From an uncultured Candidatus Saccharibacteria bacterium (GTDB lineage Bacteria > Patescibacteriota > Saccharimonadia > Saccharimonadales > Saccharimonadaceae): a DNA stretch of 64,000 nt. Location: contig CAMVDR010000001.1 in assembly GCA_947166295.1 (NCBI GenBank), positions 61,771 to 125,770 on the forward strand. The letters run 5' to 3'. Below the pieces are notes generated by a model. The model saw only the letters and a list, made by a program, of their open reading frames with translations. It was not told the DNA's origin and ran no database searches. A program made the translations under genes and the position numbers. This document shows positions 1 to 8,821 of the stretch, piece after piece; within the stretch, counting starts at the first letter, position 1; the number at the start of each line of letters is the position of its first letter.

Positions 1-2
1 AT

Positions 3-449
3 CGTGACAACCCAATGATTAGCATGGTGATGTCTACGATAGAATTTGACCCAGTGACGATAATACTGAGTTTGCTGCTATTCATGGTGTCGGTAATATT
101 TTATGCAGGGACTTGTACGTTTGTGGGGTCGCTAGTGTCTACGGCGAAGGATGCATCGTCTTTTATTGGACCGGCGATCATTGCGATGGTGTTTCCCTTG
201 TATTTTATGCAAATGTTTATGGCGGCGGAGCCGAGTATGGCGGTGCAGATTATGACTTATTTCCCGTTTTCGGCACCAATTGCCTTGATGCTCAGAAGTG
301 GATTTGGTACGATATCTGTTGCGGAACTCTGTGTGGGGATTTTGGTGGTGGCGGCATCAGCTGCGATTGTGATTAGACTAGCAGTAACGTCGTTTCAAAA
401 GAATGCGATTAACTTTTCGATAGTAAAACCAAAGTTTTGGAAGAAATAA
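3..449 (+). CDS. ABC-2 type transporter permease, C-terminal part (5' truncated by window)
   Basis: The frame is open to the left window edge, so only the last ~149 residues are visible. They hold about four hydrophobic segments and a conserved-looking YFPFSAPIALMLRSGFG stretch before the last membrane segment, as in ABC-2 family permeases of the NatB/YhaP kind. It would form the membrane channel of an exporter whose ATPase lies upstream outside the window. Its stop abuts the convergent gene at 450 with no spacer. Family call is fairly sure; substrate unknown. Confidence 0.7.
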   Translation, partial: RDNPMISMVMSTIEFDPVTIILSLLLFMVSVIFYAGTCTFVGSLVSTAKDASSFIGPAIIAMVFPLYFMQMFMAAEPSMAVQIMTYFPFSAPIALMLRSGFGTISVAELCVGILVVAASAAIVIRLAVTSFQKNAINFSIVKPKFWKK

Positions 450-1793
450 TTATTTGATACTTGGAGTTTTGAAAATGAATTTGGTGTGGGCGGTATAGCT
501 TTTGGCGGCAGCAACGGTTTGGCGGAAATTATAAACGAAGTTTGCGGCATCTTGATTAGCAAAGTTTACCAATTTATCTATACCGGAAGTTTCGAAAGTA
601 TTTAAGCCTTGATTTAAAGTGTGGCTACCGGCGGAAAGTTGAGCAGCTCCAGCGGAAAGCGAATTAATGCCGTTTTTAAGTTCGGTGGTACCAGCCGCCA
701 AGTTATTTGCGCCGACGGATAATTCGCTAGCACCATTAGCGAGAGCTTCGATATTGCCAGTGTAAGTGGTGACGGCGGTATTGATTTTGTTGTAATATTC
801 TACGATGGGTGCCGTAAGTTCGGCGACTAAAGCTGGATCTAAGTCGTACTTTGCAATTAAGTTTTCGGCGGTGGCGGTAACTTGATCTACTACGCCATAA
901 GCTTTGGCAAGTATTTCGTTGTCAAAAGCTACGACAGAATTAAGACCATTAGAAAGTCTGGTGATACCGGTGGCTAAATTGTTGGCGCCAGATTCTAAAT
1001 TGTTAGCGCCAAGTTGGAGTTTGGAGATGCCGGCGGCGAGGGTGTCTATGCCATTTGTTAGATCGTTGGAGCCGGCAATAATTTGATCTAGGCTGTTAGA
1101 AAGGCTATTGATAGAACTGATGATGCTATCAACTGAAGTGAGCTTGGAAGTATCTAACTCGGCGAATAATTCGTTGGTGGCAAAACTGTAAACTGTGCCG
1201 AGTTCAAAATTAGTGGTATCGGCTTCTATGGTAAAGTTAGAAGGCAAGAAATCAGCATTTAAATCTTGACTAAGACCGGCAAAAGTGTAGCCAACTAGAG
1301 TAGTAGTATCGTTGCTCTCAGAAATGATTTTGCCATTATCAATTTTGATATTACTAAATTTAGTACTATCAAGATTTAGGCCAGTGACCGTAAGAAATGG
1401 TACGAGCTTGTTTTGATAAGTGGAAGTGGCGGAAAAATTATATGTGATTTTAATGTGGCCAGATTTGCCGGCTAGTTCTGAAGCGGAAATTTCTGTATCG
1501 TCTAAATAATACTGAATTTGCATTTCTACTGGTAAAGTTTCTTCATTTGCAATGGTGTTACCGATAAAAGTTTTATTAATGGTGCCAGTGGCATCTGTGA
1601 TTGCGTAAATGTTGGCGTCTTTAGTGGATAGTTTATTAATATTGTCGGTGGCGAGATCGGAATTTATGGCGACAAGATTTTGTGGTGTGTTGTCTGTGCC
1701 ATTTTGTGTAGTGTTATTAATTGCTAAAGTAGCAGTGCTGCTTAAGAATAAAGTAGCGATTAAGGTTGATGCGAAGATTAAAGGTTTTTTCAT
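450..1793 (-). CDS. Secreted heptad-repeat protein (YhgE/Pip-like, xxxLxxG repeats)
   Basis: 447 residues. A signal peptide (MKKPLIFASTLIATLFLSS) is followed by a beta-rich domain and then a long stretch of Leu-x-x-Gly heptads (LANGASELSVGANNLAAG and similar) of the type found in YhgE/Pip proteins. The start at 1793 overlaps the upstream MMPL stop as ATGA, so the two are translationally coupled. A longer reading frame upstream lies inside the MMPL gene and was rejected. It probably works at the surface with the MMPL exporter. The family resemblance comes from the repeats; the role is unknown. Confidence 0.65.
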   Translation of the reverse strand: MKKPLIFASTLIATLFLSSTATLAINNTTQNGTDNTPQNLVAINSDLATDNINKLSTKDANIYAITDATGTINKTFIGNTIANEETLPVEMQIQYYLDDTEISASELAGKSGHIKITYNFSATSTYQNKLVPFLTVTGLNLDSTKFSNIKIDNGKIISESNDTTTLVGYTFAGLSQDLNADFLPSNFTIEADTTNFELGTVYSFATNELFAELDTSKLTSVDSIISSINSLSNSLDQIIAGSNDLTNGIDTLAAGISKLQLGANNLESGANNLATGITRLSNGLNSVVAFDNEILAKAYGVVDQVTATAENLIAKYDLDPALVAELTAPIVEYYNKINTAVTTYTGNIEALANGASELSVGANNLAAGTTELKNGINSLSAGAAQLSAGSHTLNQGLNTFETSGIDKLVNFANQDAANFVYNFRQTVAAAKSYTAHTKFIFKTPSIK

Positions 1794-3868
1794 GAATTGG
1801 TTCCTTTCGTTAATTTTTTCATACCTAGGGTAGTGCGAATAATGAGTGGATCGGCGAGAATAAGTAATGACGGTAGGAAGGTTGGGACGACAAAGATACT
1901 GATGATGGCGCCACGAGCCATAAGCATACACATTGAGGAAATCATATCGGCTTGTGAATAAATAGCTACGCCAATGGTGGCGGCAAAGAGGACGGCGCCG
2001 GAAACAATAATAGAGGGTAGGGAAGTTTTGATAGAGATTTTGGCGGCATCACGCTTACTTAGGCCGGATATACGTTCGCGATTGTAGCGCGTAGTCATGA
2101 GGATAGCGTAATCTACCGTGGCACCTAGCTGGATGGTGCTGATGCAAATTGGTGTGATGAAAGAAAGCTGCGTGCCGGTAAAATGACATAGGCCGAGATT
2201 GATGAAAATTGCAGACTCTATAACGGCAATGAGGATGAACGGCAGGGAAATGCTTTTTGTAACAATGGCGATAATGATAAAGATGGCAACGATAGAAATA
2301 GTATTTACTACTTGAAAATCTACGGAAGTGAGATTAATCATGTCTTGGGTTAGGCTGGATTCGCCAACTAAGAGAGCTGAAGTATCGTGTTTTTTGATGA
2401 CTTGATTTATGCTGTTGATTTGTTCGGCGATTTCCGGTGTGGCGGTTTTGTATTCGGAAATAACGAGGGTTAGTTCGTAATTCTCACTTTTTAGAATATC
2501 GAGAATTTCGGTCGGTAAGATTTCGGCGGGAATTTGGTCGTCAATGACGCTTTCTAAGTTGAGAACAGATTTTACGCCGGCAATATTTTTGAGATCATTT
2601 GTCATGTTGAGAGCGGAATCGGTGCTTAGATGGGCGTCTGATAAAATCATGTGGACATTTTGCAAGCCAAAGTTTTCACTGAGTTTTTGGTTGGCTATGG
2701 CAAATGGCATATCGCTAGGCAAGCTATCACTGATAGTGTAGTAGACATTGTCATTGGTTTTTTGATAGCCGTAAAGGAATGGTGGGATGATGGCGACAAA
2801 TATGACAACAAATGCAGGGAAGATTTTAACGATTTTGCTGCTGAGTTTGGTGAAATCTGGTAGGATAGCTTTGTGATCTAATTTGCGAAGTGGTTTATCA
2901 AAGGTTAAGATTAGCGCTGGTAAAATTGTAACGCTGCCGATGACACCAAGAATAACGCCCTTAGCCATGACGATGCCTAAATCCACACCTAGCGTAAAGG
3001 TCATAAAACATAAGGCGATAAAGCCGGCAACGGTAGTGGCAGATGAACCGAATACGGAGCTAAGTGTGGCCTTGATGGCATTTTCCATGGCACGGTCGGG
3101 ATTGTTATTGGTGGCGAGATGTTCGCGGTATGAGTGCCAAAGGAAAATAGAATAATCCATAGTAACGGCAAGTTGCAAAATGGCTGATAAAGCTTTGGTG
3201 ATGTAGGATATCTCGCCAAGGAAAATATTGGTACCGAGGTTATAAAGAATCATTACACCAATGCTTACTAAAAACAGGATTGGTGCGAGCCAGTTGTCTA
3301 ACAATAGCAGCATTACGATGAGGGCTAAGGTTACAGCAATTATGATATAGAATAGCTCTTCGTTGCCGGATAGTTCGCGAAGGTCGGTAGTGAAAGCCGA
3401 CATGCCAGAGACATAGGCTTTGCCGTCTACTACACGGCGAATTTCTTTGATGGCGTTGATGGTTTCTTCGGCAGAAGACGAGGTGTCGAAAAATACAGCA
3501 ATTAGTGATTCGTCGCCTTTATGGAAAGTATTATAAATATTGTCTGGTAAAAATTCGGCAGGTAGACCAGCGTTTTCGATAGTGCCAAGGCCGAGAACGG
3601 TATCGACATGTTCTACTTTTTTGAGTTCAGTTTCTAGATTTGCTTCGGCATCGCTAGATAAACCTTCCGTGATAATCATAGAGAAGGCGCCTTTGTGAAA
3701 TTCTTCCATGAGCTTTTCTTGGCCGATAACAGTCTCCATGCTGTTTGGAAGATAATTTAGCATATCGTAATTAACTTTGGTACTAAACATGCCAATTAGC
3801 GCCGGAATAATTAAAATTACGGCGAGTAGCAAAATAAATTTGCGGTATTTTACAACGAATTTTCCCAT
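1790..3868 (-). CDS. MMPL/RND-family membrane exporter
   Basis: 692 residues with the duplicated RND layout: one N-terminal membrane helix, an external domain, five helices, then the same again. Each half has the MMPL-type TM4 motif (TMDYSIFLWHSYREH and ATVDYAILMTTRYNRER), where the Asp carries protons. MMPL proteins use proton motive force to export lipids or hydrophobic compounds. It is preceded by a TTGATT-17-TACAAT promoter and a 26-bp palindrome, and followed with ATGA overlap by the heptad-repeat protein. TetR control is inferred from the adjacent tetR gene. Substrate unknown. Confidence 0.85.
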   Translation of the reverse strand: MGKFVVKYRKFILLLAVILIIPALIGMFSTKVNYDMLNYLPNSMETVIGQEKLMEEFHKGAFSMIITEGLSSDAEANLETELKKVEHVDTVLGLGTIENAGLPAEFLPDNIYNTFHKGDESLIAVFFDTSSSAEETINAIKEIRRVVDGKAYVSGMSAFTTDLRELSGNEELFYIIIAVTLALIVMLLLLDNWLAPILFLVSIGVMILYNLGTNIFLGEISYITKALSAILQLAVTMDYSIFLWHSYREHLATNNNPDRAMENAIKATLSSVFGSSATTVAGFIALCFMTFTLGVDLGIVMAKGVILGVIGSVTILPALILTFDKPLRKLDHKAILPDFTKLSSKIVKIFPAFVVIFVAIIPPFLYGYQKTNDNVYYTISDSLPSDMPFAIANQKLSENFGLQNVHMILSDAHLSTDSALNMTNDLKNIAGVKSVLNLESVIDDQIPAEILPTEILDILKSENYELTLVISEYKTATPEIAEQINSINQVIKKHDTSALLVGESSLTQDMINLTSVDFQVVNTISIVAIFIIIAIVTKSISLPFILIAVIESAIFINLGLCHFTGTQLSFITPICISTIQLGATVDYAILMTTRYNRERISGLSKRDAAKISIKTSLPSIIVSGAVLFAATIGVAIYSQADMISSMCMLMARGAIISIFVVPTFLPSLLILADPLIIRTTLGMKKLTKGTNS

Positions 3869-3893
3869 AAAAACCTATATATTATATATGGTG

Positions 3894-3922
3894 ATTGTAT
3901 CTGTTAAACAGGGAGAAATCAA
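3894..3922 (-). promoter_or_regulatory. Promoter of the MMPL operon
   Basis: On the minus strand TTGATT (3917-3922) is separated by exactly 17 nt from TACAAT (3894-3899), about 26 nt before the MMPL start codon. The operator-like palindrome starts 4 bp upstream of the -35 box. Confidence 0.6.
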
Positions 3923-3926
3923 TAGA

Positions 3927-3952
3927 CATTTTTAGGCACGTGCCTAAAAATG
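3927..3952. promoter_or_regulatory. Perfect 26-bp palindrome, candidate TetR operator
   Basis: Left half CATTTTTAGGCAC is followed directly by its exact reverse complement GTGCCTAAAAATG, with no spacer, so it is poor as an RNA hairpin but ideal for a dimeric repressor. It lies between tetR and the MMPL gene, 4 bp from the -35 box. Control by the TetR protein at 3970 is inferred. Confidence 0.7.
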
Positions 3953-3969
3953 AAGAATTTAGTGTGTTT

Positions 3970-4536
3970 TTAGGGCTGTTTGAGCTCGTTGGACTTGAAT
4001 AAAGATGCCAAAATGGTGATTTTGGAGGCTACATTATCTGGCATATCGTGGTTAATCCAATCTATGGCAAACCCAAAACATTCGAATTTGAGAAAATCTT
4101 TAATGATTTCGCGCTCTGCGGAAGATTGCGCAGGGAATAATTCTGGGGGAACAGAATTAAGATATGCGTTGACGGAGTATTCGCAAATATGCCAAAGATG
4201 ACGTTCGAAAATAGCACGATTGGTAGAATGATAAATGTGGTTAATGGCTTGTTTGTTTTCGCGGGCAAAAGTTACCGCCGCCACAAAACAATCTTCTAGG
4301 GAATTAATTTTAGGTGGATGTTTTTCTATGATATCGTCAACGATATTTTTAATAACATATTCGATGAGATCGGCAATATTGTTGAAATGATAATAGAAAG
4401 TATTGCGATTAATACCGCAAGTCTTGGTGATATGTTTGATGGAGATTTCGTTGAGTGGGTAAGTATTTAGAAGCAGAAGAAAGATTGAAGCAATTTTTTC
4501 TTTGGTTTGGTCGGATTTGGTGTCGGCGTGGGACAT
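3970..4536 (-). CDS. TetR/AcrR-family transcriptional regulator
   Basis: 188 residues. The N-terminal ~60 residues form a TetR helix-turn-helix (KITKTCGINRNTFYYHFNNIADLI region, with the typical NTFYYHF recognition helix); the rest is helical like TetR ligand domains, and the C-terminal half resembles TetR regulators of the Firmicutes DhaS type. The start at 4536 lies 1 bp after the aspS stop; a start 27 nt upstream would overlap aspS. Likely co-transcribed with aspS and likely the repressor of the MMPL genes through the 3927-3952 palindrome. Confidence 0.8.
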   Translation of the reverse strand: MSHADTKSDQTKEKIASIFLLLLNTYPLNEISIKHITKTCGINRNTFYYHFNNIADLIEYVIKNIVDDIIEKHPPKINSLEDCFVAAVTFARENKQAINHIYHSTNRAIFERHLWHICEYSVNAYLNSVPPELFPAQSSAEREIIKDFLKFECFGFAIDWINHDMPDNVASKITILASLFKSNELKQP

Positions 4537-4537
4537 T

Positions 4538-6337
4538 TTAATCTTCTTCGGGAACGATGGCAAGATGAGCTTCGTCTAGCTGGATTTGGTCTACTGGTGA
4601 AGGGGAATTCATCATGAGATCTACACCAGAGCCGTTTTTTGGGAAGGCGATGATATCGCGGATGTTTTTCTCGCCTTCTAGTACCATAAAGATACGGTCT
4701 AGACCTGGGGCACAACCAGCGTGAGGTGGGGCACCAAATTTGAAAGCATTTAGCATGCCGCCAAAGCGAGCTTCGACGTATTCGTTGTTGTAGCCGAGAA
4801 TATTAAAGACTTTGTACATGATTTCTGGGTTGTAATTACGTACGGCACCGGAAGCGACTTCGTAGCCGTTCATCACCATATCATATTGGTCGGCGACGAT
4901 AGCGAGTTTATCGGTATCAGTTTTGGCGCTTTCTAGAGCAGGCAGACCGCCTTTTGGCATAGAAAATGGGTTGTGGCCAAAATCTAGTTTGTGGTTTTTA
5001 TCATCCCATTCGTAGAACGGAAAATCTACAATCCAACAGTAGGCAACTTCTTCATCGCTAGCGAGGTTGAAATGTTCGGCAAAGGCAATGCGAAGCGCGC
5101 CAAGTACTTTGTTGACTTTTTTGCGATCGTCTGCGCCAAAGAATACGGCATCGCCATCTGTGGCGCCGGTTTTTTCTTTGATGGCTTTAAGTTCTTTCTC
5201 GCTCAAGAACTTGGCGATAGGAGATTTGGCTTCGCCGTCTACGTATAGTATATACGCTAGGCCACCAGCGCCTTCTTTTTTAGCTTTATCGGTGAATTCG
5301 TCTATTTCGCGGCGGGTAAGCGAGGCACCACCTTTTACACAGATAGCTTTAACGCATTCAGATTTGAAAACTTTAAATTCGGTGTCTTTGAAATCTTCGG
5401 TGAGGTCAATGAGTTCCATACCGTAGCGAAGGTCTGGTTTGTCGGTGCCGTAGTTTTCCATAGATTCGTTAAATGGAATGCGCGGAATATCACTGCCTTT
5501 TACTAAGAATTCTTTAGCAATCTCAGACTTTAAGACGAGTTTTTTGTGGGCAAAGTCAGTAGCTAGGGAAGTATAGAGTGGCTCAATTTCTTGGCGGACG
5601 GTTTCACCATCCTCTACGAAAGCCATCTCCATGTCTAGCTGATAAAAATCGCCATATAATCTATCGGCACGAGGGTCTTCATCGCGGAAACAGGGGGCGA
5701 TTTGGAAATATTTATCTACGCCACCTACCATTAGAAGTTGCTTGAATTGCTGCGGAGCCTGTGGTAAGGCGTAAAATTTGCCGGGGTGCAAACGAGAAGG
5801 CACGAGGAAATCGCGAGCACCTTCTGGGGAAGAGTTGGCAAGAATCGGTGTAGTGATTTCGGTAAAACCGTGATCGTACATATAGTTGCGCAAGAAGCGG
5901 TAATATTCGGAACGACGTTTGAGGCGGTTTTGCATGGATGGTCGGCGAAGATCTAGATAGCGGTATTTTAAGCGCATTTCTTCGGAAGATTTTTCGCCGT
6001 CATCGTGAGTGTTGACCGGGAGAGGCTCCGACTTGTTGAGGAGCTCTAGATTTTCTACAACTAATTCTATTTTGCCGGTAGGGATGTTGGGATTAATGAG
6101 GGATGGCTCGCGTTCGCGCATGGTGCCGGTAGCTTTTAAGACAAATTCATCGCGGATGGTTTCGGCAAGAGCAAATGCATCTTTGGTTTCTGGAGTAATA
6201 ACTAACTGAATAATACCGGTGTGATCGCGCAAATCTATGAAAATGAGGCCACCGTGGTCGCGGCGAGAGTTAACCCAGCCTTCTACCATTACGGTTTTGC
6301 CCAAAAAATCATGTAAGTTTTCTACTAAAATTCTCAT
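4538..6337 (-). CDS. aspS: Aspartyl-tRNA synthetase
   Basis: 599 residues, usual length for the bacterial type. It has an N-terminal OB-fold anticodon-binding domain, the class II core with motif 2 (FRDEDPRADR), an inserted GAD domain, and motif 3 (GAPPHAGCAPGLDRIFM). It charges tRNA-Asp; whether it also charges tRNA-Asn cannot be told here. A TATAAT box lies 7 nt before the ATG, predicting a leaderless mRNA. It heads an aspS-tetR run with a 1-bp gap. Confidence 0.97.
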   Translation of the reverse strand: MRILVENLHDFLGKTVMVEGWVNSRRDHGGLIFIDLRDHTGIIQLVITPETKDAFALAETIRDEFVLKATGTMREREPSLINPNIPTGKIELVVENLELLNKSEPLPVNTHDDGEKSSEEMRLKYRYLDLRRPSMQNRLKRRSEYYRFLRNYMYDHGFTEITTPILANSSPEGARDFLVPSRLHPGKFYALPQAPQQFKQLLMVGGVDKYFQIAPCFRDEDPRADRLYGDFYQLDMEMAFVEDGETVRQEIEPLYTSLATDFAHKKLVLKSEIAKEFLVKGSDIPRIPFNESMENYGTDKPDLRYGMELIDLTEDFKDTEFKVFKSECVKAICVKGGASLTRREIDEFTDKAKKEGAGGLAYILYVDGEAKSPIAKFLSEKELKAIKEKTGATDGDAVFFGADDRKKVNKVLGALRIAFAEHFNLASDEEVAYCWIVDFPFYEWDDKNHKLDFGHNPFSMPKGGLPALESAKTDTDKLAIVADQYDMVMNGYEVASGAVRNYNPEIMYKVFNILGYNNEYVEARFGGMLNAFKFGAPPHAGCAPGLDRIFMVLEGEKNIRDIIAFPKNGSGVDLMMNSPSPVDQIQLDEAHLAIVPEED

Positions 6338-6344
6338 AGGGTAT

Positions 6345-6350
6345 ATTATA
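6345..6350 (-). promoter_or_regulatory. -10 box of aspS, 7 nt from the start codon
   Basis: TATAAT on the minus strand, 7 nt before the aspS ATG. Transcription would begin at or next to the start codon, leaving no room for a Shine-Dalgarno site. Confidence 0.55.
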
Positions 6351-6414
6351 GCATTTTTTAGAGAAGAAAGCTAGAATTGAGAAACCTAAGCTTCGGTCAC
6401 TAGCCGGAATTTGA

Positions 6415-7947
6415 TTACTTAGCAATGCAGCGAATTGACCAACCGTAACCCTTGCCGTATGAGCCGTTAGGAATTACCTGGGTGGCGGTAAGTTTCAAAA
6501 AACCGGCCGAGCTTCCATTAAATGATGATGAAAGATAATTTCCAGAGTAACCTATGCTACTAGCCTTGCCATCAGCGTTAATTTCTCCGGAGGTAACGAA
6601 GTATAACGGATCGCTAATTAATCCCGTATCGGTATTAGTAGTGCCAGCATTATACAACTGATTAAGCCTTGCAAATTCATTAGTGGAACCAATTGTGCTT
6701 GCTCCTTGGTTAGATATAGTAGGTAATCGCCAACCTTTGGGGCAAATAGAATTCTTTGGGTTGTTAGTTACATTGTTAAATGTATTTCCGGTTAATGAAG
6801 AAGAATTGTTCGATGCTATAGCTGCTGTCCAATTATAATAATTGCCAAGTGATGCGTGTCCTATGTTGATATCGTCTGTCCTACTGGCGGAAGCTGGCAT
6901 AACACCGGATTTTGTCCAACCTGGAACAACTGTGCTGTTGCCACCGGTAAAGTCTATGGTAGTAGCAGTACTAGCCGGCTTCCAATATATTACTCCATTA
7001 TTTTCTGTGTATCCATTTTGGTATTCGCGATAGTTATTGGTAGATGCATCATAGGACACATTTAGGTCTGTAGTTTGGGAATTAAGTGTAGTATTGGCTT
7101 CTATATCAAAATCTAAGTTCTGCGTCATCCAGATATGCCCATCTGCCAATCTAGTTACCCAGTATTGTTTACCATCTCTAGTATCCATGGCCTGTAAGGT
7201 ATCACCTTGGTTTGGTATTTCATTTTGCCATTCGGATACGTTTTGCATAAGGTGTAAAGTGCCTATACTATCTCCAGACCCATGTATTAAGACATACGCT
7301 ACTTGCCCAGTATAAGTACCAGCATGCTGAGTAGGTGCAGTATATACAGCATAAGTAGTAGTAAAGGTTGAACCAGTAATCATGTCAGTAGTACCAGATT
7401 GTCTTCCTGCTACTTTGATCCAAGTACTAGGTACTAAGCCATAGGTATTATTATAATCTTGTTCTATAACTGGTGGAGTAGGTGAAGTATCGCCTGATAC
7501 ATTGCCTAACTTCATAGCCCAAGAAGAAGTAGTATCTCCTTGTTCGTATATACCAGTTGCTATATTATGATTACTGCTAACACTACTAATTAATGTATTA
7601 TTGCCCACTATACCATTACTAAGTCCATTAGCATATATAGCATACCCATTACCATCATTACATAGTGTAGTAATGGTGGTCTTACCTATATCAGAAGTAT
7701 AAGTTCCACTATTTAAAGTGGCATTATGAGCACTATTTACTACGCTAGATAATGTGCACGATGTAGGAAGAGATAATGTTAAACTATCTGCTGAAGCACC
7801 ACTAGTAACGGCAGAAGAATGAAAAGAACTTAACAATAAAGTAGATATAACTAAAATAGGCAAACTAACTAAAAGAATATTACGGAAAGCATAGTAGAAG
7901 AAATCTATTCTACTATTTGCTAAAGATTGTTTTACTTTGTGGCCCAT
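6415..7947 (-). CDS. FISUMP-domain surface protein 1
   Basis: 510 residues. A short cytoplasmic segment, a membrane anchor (NILLVSLPILVISTLLLSS), an N-terminal domain shared with the protein at 32112 (SCTLSSVVNSAH, GKTTITTLCNDGNGY), and a C-terminal FISUMP domain (ICPKGWRLPTIS, WMTQNLDFD, final SIRCIA). Such domains have a C-type-lectin-like look and sit outside the cell. The start at 7947 was chosen by alignment with the paralogue and by a GAGGT site at 7952-7956; an ATG at 7983 also exists. It has a long structured leader. Confidence 0.8.
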   Translation of the reverse strand: MGHKVKQSLANSRIDFFYYAFRNILLVSLPILVISTLLLSSFHSSAVTSGASADSLTLSLPTSCTLSSVVNSAHNATLNSGTYTSDIGKTTITTLCNDGNGYAIYANGLSNGIVGNNTLISSVSSNHNIATGIYEQGDTTSSWAMKLGNVSGDTSPTPPVIEQDYNNTYGLVPSTWIKVAGRQSGTTDMITGSTFTTTYAVYTAPTQHAGTYTGQVAYVLIHGSGDSIGTLHLMQNVSEWQNEIPNQGDTLQAMDTRDGKQYWVTRLADGHIWMTQNLDFDIEANTTLNSQTTDLNVSYDASTNNYREYQNGYTENNGVIYWKPASTATTIDFTGGNSTVVPGWTKSGVMPASASRTDDINIGHASLGNYYNWTAAIASNNSSSLTGNTFNNVTNNPKNSICPKGWRLPTISNQGASTIGSTNEFARLNQLYNAGTTNTDTGLISDPLYFVTSGEINADGKASSIGYSGNYLSSSFNGSSAGFLKLTATQVIPNGSYGKGYGWSIRCIAK

Positions 7948-7956
7948 CTTTACCTC

Positions 7957-8179
7957 ACTTATGTAACTTTGTAACTTCCCCATGCGGTGCCACTATATTA
8001 ATGGGGATTAACAAAAATGGCACCGCAAGGGGTGCAACTACCTAATAATTCACATCATTAAATAACAATTATGAACGACTGGTATCCTTACGATGCCATT
8101 AAATATCGTTAAAATTGTTATTTATAATAATGATGTATAAAAATTTGATGTGAATTTATACATATTATTAAGTAGTTGC
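7957..8179 (-). promoter_or_regulatory. Structured 5' leader of FISUMP gene 1 (candidate RNA switch, copy 1)
   Basis: The transcript should begin at the 5' arm of a nested hairpin (outer arms 8164-8179 and 8034-8049, 15 of 16 paired; inner arms 8046-8054 with 8050-8058 region and 8113-8122 with 8061-8070). Its top holds segment A (8086-8097, GGCATCGTAAGG on the minus strand). Segment B (8019-8030, CCTTGCGGTGCC) can pair with A over 12 nt including G-U pairs, or with segment C (7984-7992, TGGCACCGC) near the ribosome site. The same arrangement recurs at 33597-33818. Confidence 0.65.
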
Positions 8180-8185
8180 TCTTTT

Positions 8186-8191
8186 ATTATA
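8186..8191 (-). promoter_or_regulatory. -10 box of FISUMP gene 1
   Basis: TATAAT on the minus strand, 6 nt before the first base of the leader hairpin. A weak TTCACT -35 lies 17 nt upstream, next to the end of the CBS gene. Confidence 0.5.
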
Positions 8192-8214
8192 CAACAAAAA
8201 TAAAGCTAGTGAAA

Positions 8215-8790
8215 TTAATTTAATAAATAGTCTAATAAATTTTGGATGGTAAAGCAACCAACCATGGTTTCGTTACTGTCTAACACTAGAAAATAATAGC
8301 TATTGGTGCGCTCGATTTCCTCTACGGCGAATGTTAAAGAATCTGTAAGATGCAGGAATTGAACATTTTTATCTAAGTATTTCTCGGCGCGGTCGGTTTT
8401 TTTGATTTCTAGAGTATTGAGGGCTTCGGTGTGGATGACACCGGCAACTTTACCCTTACTATCGGTAACGGGGAAATTAGTAAAGCCAGATTTGTATAAT
8501 TTATCCAGGACTAGTGGGCCAAGAATTTCTTTTTTATCTACAAATACCATTTGGTTTTTGGGAATCATGAGATCGGCTACGGTGCGGGTATCAAAACTCA
8601 TGATGGCGGCAATACGGGCGCGGTCGGTACTACTGAGGATAGTCTTAGGAGTGCGGCGGAGTACGTCGATGAATTCTGGTAAAGTTTTGGGGGTGTATTT
8701 GGGAATTGGTGCAGGAGATTTTTTCGGCCGGTATTTTTCTAACTTTGGGTCGATAAACTTGACAAACTTCCGCATCATTTCTTCCAACAT
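8215..8790 (-). CDS. CBS-domain-pair protein (CorC-like, no membrane domain)
   Basis: 191 residues with two CBS motifs forming a Bateman module (VADLMIPKNQMVFVDKKEIL, then FLHLTDSLTFAVEEIERTNS), resembling the cytosolic part of CorC/CNNM proteins but without their DUF21 membrane domain. CBS pairs usually bind adenosine nucleotides. A minus-strand TATAAT lies 9 nt before the start, in a promoter region shared with the divergent gene at 8822. Partner unknown. Confidence 0.75.
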   Translation of the reverse strand: MLEEMMRKFVKFIDPKLEKYRPKKSPAPIPKYTPKTLPEFIDVLRRTPKTILSSTDRARIAAIMSFDTRTVADLMIPKNQMVFVDKKEILGPLVLDKLYKSGFTNFPVTDSKGKVAGVIHTEALNTLEIKKTDRAEKYLDKNVQFLHLTDSLTFAVEEIERTNSYYFLVLDSNETMVGCFTIQNLLDYLLN

Positions 8791-8821
8791 GTTATAATGA
8801 TTATATCATTAAAGGAGTTAT

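Noticed and set aside
1794-1931. N-terminal extension of the heptad-repeat protein
   Set aside because: It lies inside the MMPL gene, has no ribosome site, and the ATGA overlap plus signal peptide define the start at 1793.
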